DNA from: Burkholderia anthina
Lineage (GTDB): Bacteria > Pseudomonadota > Gammaproteobacteria > Burkholderiales > Burkholderiaceae
Reading direction: 5' to 3'
NCBI RefSeq assembly: GCF_902498995.1
Contig: NZ_CABVLY010000013.1
Location: 124,001 to 188,000 of the forward strand
DNA length: 64,000 nucleotides
Under the pieces are notes generated by a model. The model did no database searches. It saw nothing but the letters and a program-made list of their open reading frames with translations, and was not told the origin of the DNA. This document shows positions 36,021 through 43,814 of this stretch, one piece after another. The position numbers and the translations under genes are program-made. The number at the start of each line of letters is the position of its first letter. Position 1 is the first letter of the stretch.

Positions 36021-37285
36021 CGCGCGAGGCGACGCATCGTGCGATCGAAGCCGTGTGGCGAATCGAGGCACCGAAGATCATCGCGCGCGCCGCGCGCGTG
36101 GTGCGCGATGTCGGCGTGGCCGAGGAGCTTGCGCAGGACACGCTCGTCGCGGCGCTCGAGCACTGGCCCGTCGACGGCGTGCCCGACAACCCGGCCGCAT
36201 GGCTGATGACGGCCGTGAAGCGCCGTGCGCTCGACCGGGTCCGGCAGGAGTCGCTGCATGCGGCGAAGCGCGATCAGCTCGGCCATGAAATGGACGCGCT
36301 CGAAGCGCACGTCGTCCCCGACATCGTGGATGCGCTTGCCGATGCGCGCGACGACGACATCGGCGACGATCTGCTGCGGCTGATCTTCACGTCGTGCCAT
36401 CCGGTGCTGTCGACCGACGCGCGCGTCGCGCTGACGTTGCGGCTGCTCGGCGGGCTGACCACGGGCGAGATCGCGCGCGCGTTCCTGTCGCCCGAGCCGA
36501 CGATCGCGCAGCGCATCGTGCGCGCGAAGCGCACGCTCGCGGCGGCGCGCGTGCCGTTCGAGGTGCCGTCCGTCGACGCGCGGCCCGCACGGCTCGCGTC
36601 GGTGCTCGAGGTGATCTACCTGATATTCAACGAAGGCCATGCGGCGACCGCGGGCGACGACTGGACACGCCCGGCGCTGTGCGACGAGGCGTTGCGCCTC
36701 GGCCGCGTGCTGGCCGGGCTCGCGCCGGACGAAAGCGAAGTGTTCGGGCTCGTCGCGTTGATGGAGTTGCAGGCGTCGCGCATGCATGCGCGCACCGATG
36801 CGCAGGGGCGGCCGGTGCTGCTGCTCGACCAGGATCGCGGCCGCTGGGATCCGTTGCTGATCCGGCGCGGCCTCGCGGCACTCGAGCAGGCGACGAAACT
36901 CGGAGGCGTGCGCGGGCCGTATGCGCTGCAGGCCGCGCTCGCGGCCTGCCATGCGCGTGCGCGGCACGCGTCGGATACCGACTGGGCGCAGATCGTCGCG
37001 CTGTACGACGCACTCGCCGAAGTCGCGCCTTCGCCGGTCGTCGAACTCAATCGCGCGGTGGCGGTAGGCATGGCGTTCGGGCCGGCCGCGGCGCTCGAAC
37101 TCGTCGACGTGCTGCGCGACGATCCCGCACTCGCGCGCTATCACTGGCTGCCGAGCGTGCGCGGCGACCTGCTCGCGAAGCTCGGCCGCGCGGACGAGGC
37201 GAAGGTCGAATTCCGGCGTGCGGCGGAATTGACCCGTAACGAGCGCGAAAGGGAATTGCTGCTCAAGCGTGCGATGGATGCGTGA
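36017..37285 (+). CDS. ECF sigma factor, ECF42-like, with long C-terminal extension
   Basis: 422 residues. The N-terminus holds sigma region 2 (IIARAARVVRDVGVAEELAQDTLVAALEHWP, residues about 15-45) and region 4 (LRLLGGLTTGEIARAFLSPEPTIAQRIVRAKR, about 140-175). A C-terminal extension of about 230 residues (the DUF6596/TPR-like part: VIYLIFNEGHAA, ALCDEALRLGRVLAGL, LLLDQDRGRWD) is the hallmark of ECF42 sigma factors. In that group the extension, not an anti-sigma factor, controls activity, consistent with no anti-sigma gene here. Likely targets are the DGPF genes upstream. GTG start overlaps the VOC stop. Confidence 0.9.
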   Translation: MTREATHRAIEAVWRIEAPKIIARAARVVRDVGVAEELAQDTLVAALEHWPVDGVPDNPAAWLMTAVKRRALDRVRQESLHAAKRDQLGHEMDALEAHVVPDIVDALADARDDDIGDDLLRLIFTSCHPVLSTDARVALTLRLLGGLTTGEIARAFLSPEPTIAQRIVRAKRTLAAARVPFEVPSVDARPARLASVLEVIYLIFNEGHAATAGDDWTRPALCDEALRLGRVLAGLAPDESEVFGLVALMELQASRMHARTDAQGRPVLLLDQDRGRWDPLLIRRGLAALEQATKLGGVRGPYALQAALAACHARARHASDTDWAQIVALYDALAEVAPSPVVELNRAVAVGMAFGPAAALELVDVLRDDPALARYHWLPSVRGDLLAKLGRADEAKVEFRRAAELTRNERERELLLKRAMDA

Positions 37286-37329
37286 CGCGTCACGTCGTCC
37301 CGGCCACGTCGCCGGCCGTGTCGCGCGGA

Positions 37330-37404
37330 GCCGGCCACCCATCGGCCACCCATCCGCCATTCGCCCGGCCATTCGCCTGGCCATTCGCCCGGCCATTCTC
37401 CGCG
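37330..37404 (+). repeat. 12-bp minisatellite, about four imperfect copies
   Basis: The unit CCATTCGCCCGG occurs at 37357-37368, 37369-37380 (one change) and 37381-37392, with a decayed copy at 37393-37404. It is preceded by related CGGCCACCCAT units at 37332-37352. It lies just after the sigma factor gene. Confidence 0.85.
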
Positions 37405-37483
37405 CGCCATTCCGGCCCACGGATGCCGTATCGTCCCCGGATTCCCGCCGGCCGCTCACTATCGGCCGCATTGAAAAAGCCTA

Positions 37484-37513
37484 TTGGGGGATGCGAACGC
37501 GAGCGCCTAGATT
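37484..37513 (+). promoter_or_regulatory. candidate promoter of the rubrerythrin operon
   Basis: TTGGGG (37484-37489) and TAGATT (37508-37513) with an 18-bp spacer. The predicted transcript starts near 37520 with a roughly 95-nt leader that folds into a 7-bp stem hairpin. Confidence 0.4.
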
Positions 37514-37613
37514 AAAGAGCACGATGCGTGCGCCTTTCGCAAGCGCATCGTTCCCCACATATATCATCGGCCCGGCTTGGCATGCGGCCGCGCCGACTCG
37601 AACGGAGGCGCAA

Positions 37614-38036
37614 ATGGCTCAACTCAAGGGCAGCAAAACCGAAGAGAATCTGAAGGCCGCATTCGCGGGCGAGTCGCAGGCGAACCGGCGCTATCTGTAT
37701 TTCGCTTCGAAGGCCGACGTCGAAGGCCAGAACGACGTCGCCGCGCTGTTCCGCTCGACCGCCGAAGGCGAAACGGGCCACGCGCATGGCCACCTCGAAT
37801 ATCTGGAAGCCGTCGGCGATCCGGCCACGGGTTTGCCGTTCGGCTCGTCGCGGCAGAATCTCGAATCGGCGATCGCCGGCGAAACGCACGAATACACCGA
37901 CATGTATCCAGGCATGGCGAAGGCCGCGCGCGACGAAGGCTTCGACGAAATCGCGAACTGGTTCGAGACGCTCGCGAAAGCCGAGCGCAGCCACGCGAAC
38001 CGCTATACGAAGGCGCTGGACGGTCTCGTCGACTGA
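37614..38036 (+). CDS. rubrerythrin-family di-iron protein without rubredoxin domain
   Basis: A 140-residue ferritin-like four-helix protein. The di-iron ligands are recognisable: E in [12 protein letters not shown], the [10 protein letters not shown] pair, E in [12 protein letters not shown] and the final [11 protein letters not shown]. The C-terminal rubredoxin domain (two CxxC) of classical rubrerythrin is absent. Family members reduce H2O2 using electrons from a rubredoxin or similar donor. A strong AACGGAGG ribosome-binding site precedes the ATG. It heads a three-gene set with a GlpC/HdrD-like Fe-S protein and DUF3501, suggesting that the Fe-S protein replaces the missing electron-transfer domain. 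Confidence 0.92.
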   Translation: MAQLKGSKTEENLKAAFAGESQANRRYLYFASKADVEGQNDVAALFRSTAEGETGHAHGHLEYLEAVGDPATGLPFGSSRQNLESAIAGETHEYTDMYPGMAKAARDEGFDEIANWFETLAKAERSHANRYTKALDGLVD

Positions 38037-38159
38037 CGCGGGCCCACGCAAGGCCGCATGGCCCGCCGCGGCATGGCGCGCGGCCGGCCGTGCGTCGATC
38101 GCCGTCCGCATCGCGCGGGCGGCGCGCCCGCGCGCATGCGCGCCATGCTGGAGCGCCTC

Positions 38160-39497
38160 ATGCCCCACAAGGAAGGCAGTCTCGAAGCCCCGACCCGGCA
38201 TCCGCTCGACTGGCAGTCCGACGCGTTCTACGATCAGGCCGCGATCGATGCGGAAATGACGCGCGTGTTCGACATCTGCGCGGGATGCCGGCGCTGCGTG
38301 TCGCTGTGCGGCGCATTTCCCACGCTGTTCGATCTCGTCGACGACACGCCGATGGGCGACGTCGAGGAGGTGTCGAAGGCGGCATTCGGCAAGGTCGTCG
38401 ACCAGTGCTATCTGTGCGATCTCTGCTACATGACGAAGTGTCCGTACGTGCCGCCGCACGCATGGAACGTCGACTTCCCGCACCTGATGCTGCGCGCGAA
38501 GGCCGCGCGCTACCAGCGCGGCGAAGCGACGCTGCGCGACAAGGTACTGTCGAATACCGACGCGCTCGGCCATCTCGCGGGCATTCCGGTCGTCACGCAG
38601 ACTGTGAACGCGGTGAATCGCACGCCGCCCGCGCGCCACGCACTCGAAGCGGCGCTCGGCGTCGATCGCAACGCATGGCTGCCCGAGTTCGCGCCGCGCA
38701 AGTTCCGGCGCGCCGCGAAACGCTCGGACGGCCCGCCGGTGCGCGACGGCGAGCGCACGCCCGGCAAGGTGGCGATCTACGCGACGTGCTACGTGAACTT
38801 CAACGAGCCGGGCATCGGTCACGACCTGCTCGCGATCCTCGCGCACAACGAGATTCCGTACGAGCTCGTCACGCGCGAAGCGTGCTGCGGGATGCCGCTG
38901 CTCGAGCAGGGCAACCTCGCGGGCGTCGCCGCGAAGAAGGCCGTGAACCTGCCGGTGCTGGCGCGCTATGCGCGCGAAGGCTATGCGCTGATCGGCGCGA
39001 TCCCGAGCTGCGTGCTGATGTACAAGAGCGAACTGCCGCTGATGTTCCCCGGCGACGAAGCCGTGCGCGCGGTGGCCGACGCATTCTGGGATCCGTTCGA
39101 ATACATGATCGCGCGGCACCGCGACGGGCTGCTGAAGACCGATTTCAAGAACGGCCTCGGCACCGTGTCGTATCACGTGCCGTGTCACGCGCGCGTGCAG
39201 AACATCGGCCGCAAGACGGCCGACACGCTGTCGCTCGTGCCCGATACGCGTGTCAACGTCGTCGAGCGCTGTTCGGGGCACGCGGGCACGTTCGGCGTGA
39301 AGAAGGCATTCCATGCGGACGCGATGCGCATCGGCGCGCCCGTGTTCAAGGCGATGGCCGAGCCGAAACCGGATGTCGTGTCGTCGGACTGCGCGCTCGC
39401 CGGCCATCACATCGAGCAGGGCATCGGCGAACACGGGCTGCCGGCCGCGCCGCTCGCGCATCCGCTGACGCTGTTGCGCCGCGCGTACGGCATCTGA
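38160..39497 (+). CDS. GlpC/HdrD-like iron-sulfur protein (CCG domain)
   Basis: About 445 residues. Two 4Fe-4S cluster motifs, CAGCRRCVSLC and CYLCDLCYMTKCP, lie near residues 41-95. Two cysteine-rich CCG-type domains follow. The first has its CCG (REACCGMPLLEQG, about residue 243); the second reads ERCSGHAGTFG, lacking one Cys of the pair. GlpC, LutA and HdrD proteins of this type carry electrons between a dehydrogenase and quinone or thiol acceptors. ATGs at 38136 and 38145 are alternative starts; 38160 has GGAG at the right distance. It follows the rubrerythrin gene by 123 bp and precedes DUF3501 by 44 bp. Confidence 0.88.
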   Translation: MPHKEGSLEAPTRHPLDWQSDAFYDQAAIDAEMTRVFDICAGCRRCVSLCGAFPTLFDLVDDTPMGDVEEVSKAAFGKVVDQCYLCDLCYMTKCPYVPPHAWNVDFPHLMLRAKAARYQRGEATLRDKVLSNTDALGHLAGIPVVTQTVNAVNRTPPARHALEAALGVDRNAWLPEFAPRKFRRAAKRSDGPPVRDGERTPGKVAIYATCYVNFNEPGIGHDLLAILAHNEIPYELVTREACCGMPLLEQGNLAGVAAKKAVNLPVLARYAREGYALIGAIPSCVLMYKSELPLMFPGDEAVRAVADAFWDPFEYMIARHRDGLLKTDFKNGLGTVSYHVPCHARVQNIGRKTADTLSLVPDTRVNVVERCSGHAGTFGVKKAFHADAMRIGAPVFKAMAEPKPDVVSSDCALAGHHIEQGIGEHGLPAAPLAHPLTLLRRAYGI

Positions 39498-39541
39498 ATC
39501 GATCGCGCCGTGACGACATCGACGACATTCGAGGACATCCC

Positions 39542-40123
39542 ATGACGCTGACCCGCGACTCGCTGCTGACGCTCGAAGCGTACGCGAAGATCCGCAAGGC
39601 CGAACACGCGCGGCTTGTCGCGTACAAGCGCCGCCGCGCGGTGGCGCTCGGCAACCATCTGCGCTTCCTGTTCGAGGACGAGACCACGATCCGCTATCAG
39701 ATCCAGGAGATGCTGCACATCGAGAAGATCTTCGACGAAGCGGGCATCGACGGCGAACTGGAAGCCTATCTGCCGCTCGTGCCGGACGGCACCAACCTGA
39801 AGGCGACGCTGCAGATCGAATACGAGCACGAGGCCGAACGGCGCGCGGCGCTCGCGCGGCTGATCGGTGTCGAGGATCGCGTGTACCTGCGCGTCGACGG
39901 GCATCCGGATGTTTATGCGATCGCCGACGAGGATCTCGATCGCGACAACGCGGAGAAGACGTCGGCCGTTCACTTCGTGCGCTTCCAACTGAGCGGACCC
40001 GTGCGCGCGGCGCTCAAGGACGGCGCGGCGCTGTCGATCGGCTGCGACCATCCGGCCTATACGGTGCCGCCGCAGCGCATCGATGCGGACGTGCGTGCAT
40101 CGCTCGTCGGCGATCTGCGCTGA
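39542..40123 (+). CDS. DUF3501 family protein
   Basis: A 193-residue soluble protein of DUF3501: LTLEAYAKIRKAEHARLVAYKRRR at the N-terminus, FEDETTIRYQIQEMLHIEKIF, and AVHFVRFQLSGPVRAAL near the C-terminus. No catalytic motif is known. DUF3501 genes are repeatedly found next to rubrerythrin and GlpC/HdrD-like Fe-S genes, as here, so a role in the same peroxide or electron-transfer module is likely. It is the last gene of the presumed operon. Confidence 0.86.
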   Translation: MTLTRDSLLTLEAYAKIRKAEHARLVAYKRRRAVALGNHLRFLFEDETTIRYQIQEMLHIEKIFDEAGIDGELEAYLPLVPDGTNLKATLQIEYEHEAERRAALARLIGVEDRVYLRVDGHPDVYAIADEDLDRDNAEKTSAVHFVRFQLSGPVRAALKDGAALSIGCDHPAYTVPPQRIDADVRASLVGDLR

Positions 40124-40791
40124 CGTGCGGCCGCCTGATCGCCCGCTTGCCCGCCGCCGTCGCCGAGGATGTAACAAACCTGCCCGGACTTGCCTGCCGG
40201 AGAACAATGTGCGCTGCCTGCCGCGGCGCTTTCATCATCCGCAGAGAAACAATAAAAAGATTGTGCACGGAGATAATTCAGTTGATCCGTATTCGAACGA
40301 TTTACCGATCCGTGAATATCTTGTTACGAATTTTTCCCTGATTTACCGAATTCGGGAAGCAATTCGACCGAGTGTTTCAGGAGAGGGTCGGAACACCCGT
40401 TGAAGCCTGTTGTAAGGACTCCCTCAACCTCCCGCAAAGCCCCGCCAGACGGGGCTTCCCAGCGTCGGGCATAACGATCGCGTAAAAAAATTCAAGCGTA
40501 AATAGATTGCGCATCCATGGCAGGTTGTTTCAGTGAGTAACATTAAGTCATTGTCATATTGAGATAAACCCTGAGGGTGGTATGCTTCGTGCACAAAAAT
40601 TCCCACATTGGAGTGAGACCGTGATTTGTGCGCCATTGCCGGGAATGGCGGCACCGTGAAAGTGCGGTGCCGCGCCGGCGTGCACAACATTCGGATAACC
40701 ATAAATGTGCAACCGGGCCGCCCCGTGACGCGATGCGTGACGACGGCGCCGCCAATCGCAGCCCCGGCCTGGCTGCGTGGAGAGATCTACT
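40124..40791. promoter_or_regulatory. long AT-rich regulatory region upstream of the transposase-domain gene
   Basis: 668 bp without a gene and clearly AT-richer than the surroundings between 40240 and 40620. Contents: a repeated GATCCGT (40284 and 40308 area), the palindrome CCGAATTCGG (40346-40355) that includes ATTCGGGAA, a hairpin AAGCCCC-N7-GGGGCTT (40437-40457), a promoter candidate (40559-40586), and a 9-bp hairpin GCGGCACCG/CGGTGCCGC (40648-40673) in the presumed leader. It could hold a small RNA, but no boundary can be proven. Confidence 0.5.
40559..40586 (+). promoter_or_regulatory. candidate sigma-70 promoter of the transposase-domain gene
   Basis: TTGAGA (40559-40564) and TATGCT (40581-40586) with a 16-bp spacer. 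It predicts a leader of about 200 nt containing the hairpin at 40648-40673. Confidence 0.45.
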
Positions 40792-41733
40792 ATGTTCTTC
40801 GATGAGCTTAACGATGAAGAGTGGTTTCGTCTTTCAACGCTGATCGCCGATGAACCCATCCGGCTGAACCGTCGCGGCCGTCCACGAGCCGAGCCGCGCG
40901 TCGTCGCCAACGCGGTCCTCTGGATCCTGACGACCGGTGAAGCCTGGTCCAAACTGCCCGGGCGTTATCCGTCCGGGCCGACGTGCCGCCGCCGCTACGA
41001 AGAGTGGCTCGCGAACGGCACGCTGCTGCAGATGATCGACGTGCTGACCCAGTTCAGCGGGCGCTCGTTCGCGTACGTTCCGCCGCCGCCCGTGCCGGTC
41101 GCGCCGGTATGCCGCGCGGAGCCCGTGCCCGACAACGACCGGCTGCGCGGCGTGTTCTGGCAGAACCCCGAGTCGTGGCAACTGCCGGTCGCGCAGGCGA
41201 GCGCGTGGGGCGGCGAAGGGGCGACGCTTGCCGCGATGCCGAGCGACGACGCGGCTGAGTCGTCCGATGCGTCGTTTTCGGTGCCGGGCGCGGCGCCCGC
41301 CGGGCTGCGCCACGGGCGTCCGACCGCGGCGAGCTTCGCCGCGGCCGAACCGCAAGTCGACGAATATCGCGGCTATACGATCTGCGGTCTGGCGCAGCCG
41401 GTGCAGAACCTGATGTATCGCGCCTGGGCCGAGATCATGCAGGACGACCGGCGCGTCGAGCGCTCGGGCCTGATCGGCCCGCGCTTCACCGATGCCGACG
41501 AAGCGGAGCAGTACGCGCTCGACTGGGCGCGTCAGTGGATCGATCGCCATGGTGCGAGCGACGAGCCGGCGCACGCGCCGCAAAGCGAGGTGCTGGCCGG
41601 CTTGTCCGTGCTGGCGCGGGCGGAGTCGGACATCAAGCGCTTCATCGCCGAGCGTCACGCGGGTGCGCTGTCCGAGAGCCGCAACGATCCCGTGCAGTCG
41701 GATCGCCGCGAGTATGCGTACCGCGTAGGTTGA
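40792..41733 (+). CDS. protein with IS402-type transposase N-terminal domain fused to a C-terminal domain of unknown function
   Basis: 313 residues. Residues 1-95 match the DUF4096 domain that begins IS402/IS5-type transposases (LNDEEWFRLSTLI, RRGRPRAEPRVVANAVLWILTTGEAW, LPGRYPSGPTCRRRYEEW), a DNA-binding helix-turn-helix. The DDE catalytic region is absent. A Pro/Ala-rich linker follows, then a small domain (about 197-252: EYRGYTICGLAQPVQNLMYRAW, RSGLIGPRFTDADEAEQYAL) resembling the CV_2116-like/DUF6566 domain of beta-proteobacteria. No terminal inverted repeats surround it. The ATG follows GGAGAG. It converges on bceA and may be a domesticated transcription factor. Confidence 0.8.
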   Translation: MFFDELNDEEWFRLSTLIADEPIRLNRRGRPRAEPRVVANAVLWILTTGEAWSKLPGRYPSGPTCRRRYEEWLANGTLLQMIDVLTQFSGRSFAYVPPPPVPVAPVCRAEPVPDNDRLRGVFWQNPESWQLPVAQASAWGGEGATLAAMPSDDAAESSDASFSVPGAAPAGLRHGRPTAASFAAAEPQVDEYRGYTICGLAQPVQNLMYRAWAEIMQDDRRVERSGLIGPRFTDADEAEQYALDWARQWIDRHGASDEPAHAPQSEVLAGLSVLARAESDIKRFIAERHAGALSESRNDPVQSDRREYAYRVG

Positions 41734-41814
41734 TCGTCATCCGAACGAAAGCGCGCGGGCCGTCGTGTGCCGCGATGCCCGCGCGATCTCCTGGTTGTCT
41801 TCCCGTTTCTCCGT

Positions 41815-41852
41815 CATGCCGGGCGCGCCGTCGATGCGGCGTGCCCGGCATG
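41815..41852 (-). terminator. large hairpin between the transposase-domain gene and bceA
   Basis: CATGCCGGGCGCGCCG (41815-41830) pairs with CGGCGTGCCCGGCATG (41837-41852), a 16-bp stem with one G-T wobble and the loop TCGATG. It lies just after the bceA stop and between convergent genes. There is no clear U run, but stability is very high. Confidence 0.6.
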
Positions 41853-41862
41853 CGTTGCCGCG

Positions 41863-43389
41863 TCATTCGCGGCCGTAGGTATCGTCGAAGCGAACGATAT
41901 CGTCCTCGCCGAGATACGCGCCCGACTGCACCTCGATCAGTTCGAGCGGCATCTTGCCCGGGTTCTCGAGACGGTGCGACACGCCGAGCGGGATGTACGT
42001 CGATTCGTTTTCGGACAGCAGGAACGTTTCTTCGCCGCGCGTGATGCGCGCGGTGCCGCGCACGACGATCCAGTGTTCGGCGCGGTGGTGGTGCATCTGC
42101 AGCGACAGGCGCGCGCCCGGCTTCACGACGATGCGTTTCACCTGGAAGCGTTCGCCCATGTCGACCGAATCGTAATGGCCCCACGGACGATGCACCTTGC
42201 GGTGATCGGTGGCTTCCGTGCCGCGTACGGCCTTGATGCGGCCGACGATTTTCTTCACGTCCTGCACGCGGGACTTGTCGGCGACGAGCACGGCGTCCGG
42301 CGTTTCGACGACGACGAGGTTCTGCGTGCCGACGCACGCGACGAGCCGGCTTTCCGAATGCGCGAAGGTCGACTCGGCGTTTTCGAACAGCACGTTGCCG
42401 CGGCCGACGTTGTCGGCGTCGTCCTTCGGCAGGATTTGCCAGATCGCGTCCCACGAGCCGACGTCCGACCAGCCGGCATCGAGCGGCACGACGACGCTTT
42501 CGCACAGCAGCGGCTGGTTCGCGAGCGGCTCCATCACCGCGTAGTCGATCGAGTTCGACGGCGATGCGGCGAAGGCGTCGCGATCGACGCGGAAGAAGTC
42601 GCCGTCCTGCTTGCCCTGCGCGACGGCGCGCTCGCAGGCTGCGTAGATGTCGGGTTCGAGCTGGCGGATCGCGTTCAGCCAGACCGATGCGCGCACGATG
42701 AAGATCCCGCTGTTCCACCAGTATTCGCCGGATGCGACGTACTGCTGAGCGAGTTCGAGATGCGGCTTCTCGACGAAGCGATCCAGGCGGCGCACGTCGA
42801 GGGCGCCCGTCGCGGCGTCGCGAAGCGGCGCGCCGACGCGGATATAGCCGTAGCCCGTTTCCGCACGGGCCGGCACGATGCCCATCGTCGCGATCTTGCC
42901 CTGGGCCGCGCAGTGCACGCCGGCCGCGACGGCCGCGTGAAAGCGCGGCAGGTCGGCCACCGCGTGGTCGGCCGGCATCACGGTCATCACGGCGTCGCCG
43001 CCGGTCGCGACGATCCGCAGCGCGGCGAGCGTCAGGGCGGGCGCGGTGTCGCGGCCGAGCGGTTCGAGCATGATCGACGCGGATTTGCCGGCGACGCGCA
43101 GTTGTTCCGCGGTCGTGAAGCGGTGATCCTCGCCGCACACGATCAGCACGTCGTCGTTCAGCGGGTGGCCGGTCTCGAGATCGTCGAGGCGCAGCGCGGT
43201 GGATTGCAGCAGCGAATGATCGCCGAGCAGGCCGATCAGCTGTTTCGGATAGTGTTCGCGCGACATCGGCCACAGGCGCGTGCCCGAACCGCCGGCAAGG
43301 ATCACCGGCTGCACCGCGACGCGCGTACCGGCGTCGCTTGCGGCGGAAGAAGATTGGCGCGTATCGGCTACCACGGCCGGAGCATTCAT
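41863..43389 (-). CDS. bceA: BceA, mannose-1-phosphate guanylyltransferase / mannose-6-phosphate isomerase
   Basis: A bifunctional enzyme of 508 residues. The N-terminal nucleotidyltransferase has the GMP signature GGSGTRLWPMSREHYPKQL (about residues 33-51) and FVEKPHLELA. The C-terminal cupin-type phosphomannose isomerase domain carries RPWGHYDSVD and the metal-site PGARLSLQMHHHRAEHW. It converts fructose-6-P to mannose-6-P and mannose-1-P to GDP-mannose, the source of mannose and rhamnose in cepacian. The start at 43389 (MNAPAVVAD) was chosen over a longer frame that runs into AT-rich DNA. It is transcribed away from bceB across a 425-bp control region. Confidence 0.95.
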   Translation of the reverse strand: MNAPAVVADTRQSSSAASDAGTRVAVQPVILAGGSGTRLWPMSREHYPKQLIGLLGDHSLLQSTALRLDDLETGHPLNDDVLIVCGEDHRFTTAEQLRVAGKSASIMLEPLGRDTAPALTLAALRIVATGGDAVMTVMPADHAVADLPRFHAAVAAGVHCAAQGKIATMGIVPARAETGYGYIRVGAPLRDAATGALDVRRLDRFVEKPHLELAQQYVASGEYWWNSGIFIVRASVWLNAIRQLEPDIYAACERAVAQGKQDGDFFRVDRDAFAASPSNSIDYAVMEPLANQPLLCESVVVPLDAGWSDVGSWDAIWQILPKDDADNVGRGNVLFENAESTFAHSESRLVACVGTQNLVVVETPDAVLVADKSRVQDVKKIVGRIKAVRGTEATDHRKVHRPWGHYDSVDMGERFQVKRIVVKPGARLSLQMHHHRAEHWIVVRGTARITRGEETFLLSENESTYIPLGVSHRLENPGKMPLELIEVQSGAYLGEDDIVRFDDTYGRE

Positions 43390-43814
43390 GATGACACTCT
43401 CCTCGATTGAAGTCAGGCCTGTTTGTAGCATGAAGTAAATCGACAATAAAACCGGGCTTGTTGCACGATATTCGCGAAATACGTATCCGGGAAAATTTTC
43501 CGCGATAGCATCGGATGCAAATAAAAAAATAAAAAATAATTCGGTGAAGCACCCGGGATCGCCTTCCTGCAAAGGGTTGGCGGAATCCGTAAAAATTTCG
43601 AAAACTTCCCGATTCATGCTGGATTCGGGAAAACCTGCCGATTTAATTCCAGAATATCGCGGCAAGAATTTCCGATTATTTTTCGAAATACTTGTGCGCT
43701 TGAGAGTGGATTTTCTTACCGCTTCAATAGCGTCATGCAACGTTTGAATCGAATGTGCGGCATGGGCTGCGCAAGGAGCTGTTCGGCAAACGCCTGTTCA
43801 GAGAGGAAGCAGAC
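43390..43814. promoter_or_regulatory. divergent bceA-bceB control region
   Basis: 425 bp, the most AT-rich stretch of the window (for example ATAAAAAAATAAAAAATAATT near 43520-43541). It holds the inverted repeat TTCCCGATTC-N6-GATTCGGGAA (43606-43631), the palindrome GGAAAATTTTCC (43490-43501) and TTCGCGAA (43471-43478). The bceB ribosome-binding site (GAGGAAG) is at 43802-43808. It presumably carries the promoters and operators of both transcription units. No clear sigma-54 -24/-12 pair was found by eye. Confidence 0.6.
43606..43631. promoter_or_regulatory. candidate operator (inverted repeat) between bceA and bceB
   Basis: TTCCCGATTC (43606-43615) and GATTCGGGAA (43622-43631) match as inverted repeats at 9 of 10 positions with a 6-bp spacer. 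A related ATTCGGGAA half-site lies at 40350-40358, upstream of the neighbouring transposase-domain gene. Confidence 0.45.

Larger units (their letters stand above)
37286..37613. other. intergenic region between sigma factor and rubrerythrin genes
   Basis: 328 bp. It contains the minisatellite (37330-37404), a candidate promoter (37484-37513) and, in the presumed 5' leader, a hairpin CGATGCG (37522-37528)/CGCATCG (37544-37550). No gene is supported; a minus-strand frame here only reflects the repeat. Confidence 0.5.

Noticed and set aside
40792..41733. Active insertion sequence
   Set aside because: Only the N-terminal transposase domain is present; no DDE region, terminal inverted repeats or target duplications were seen.
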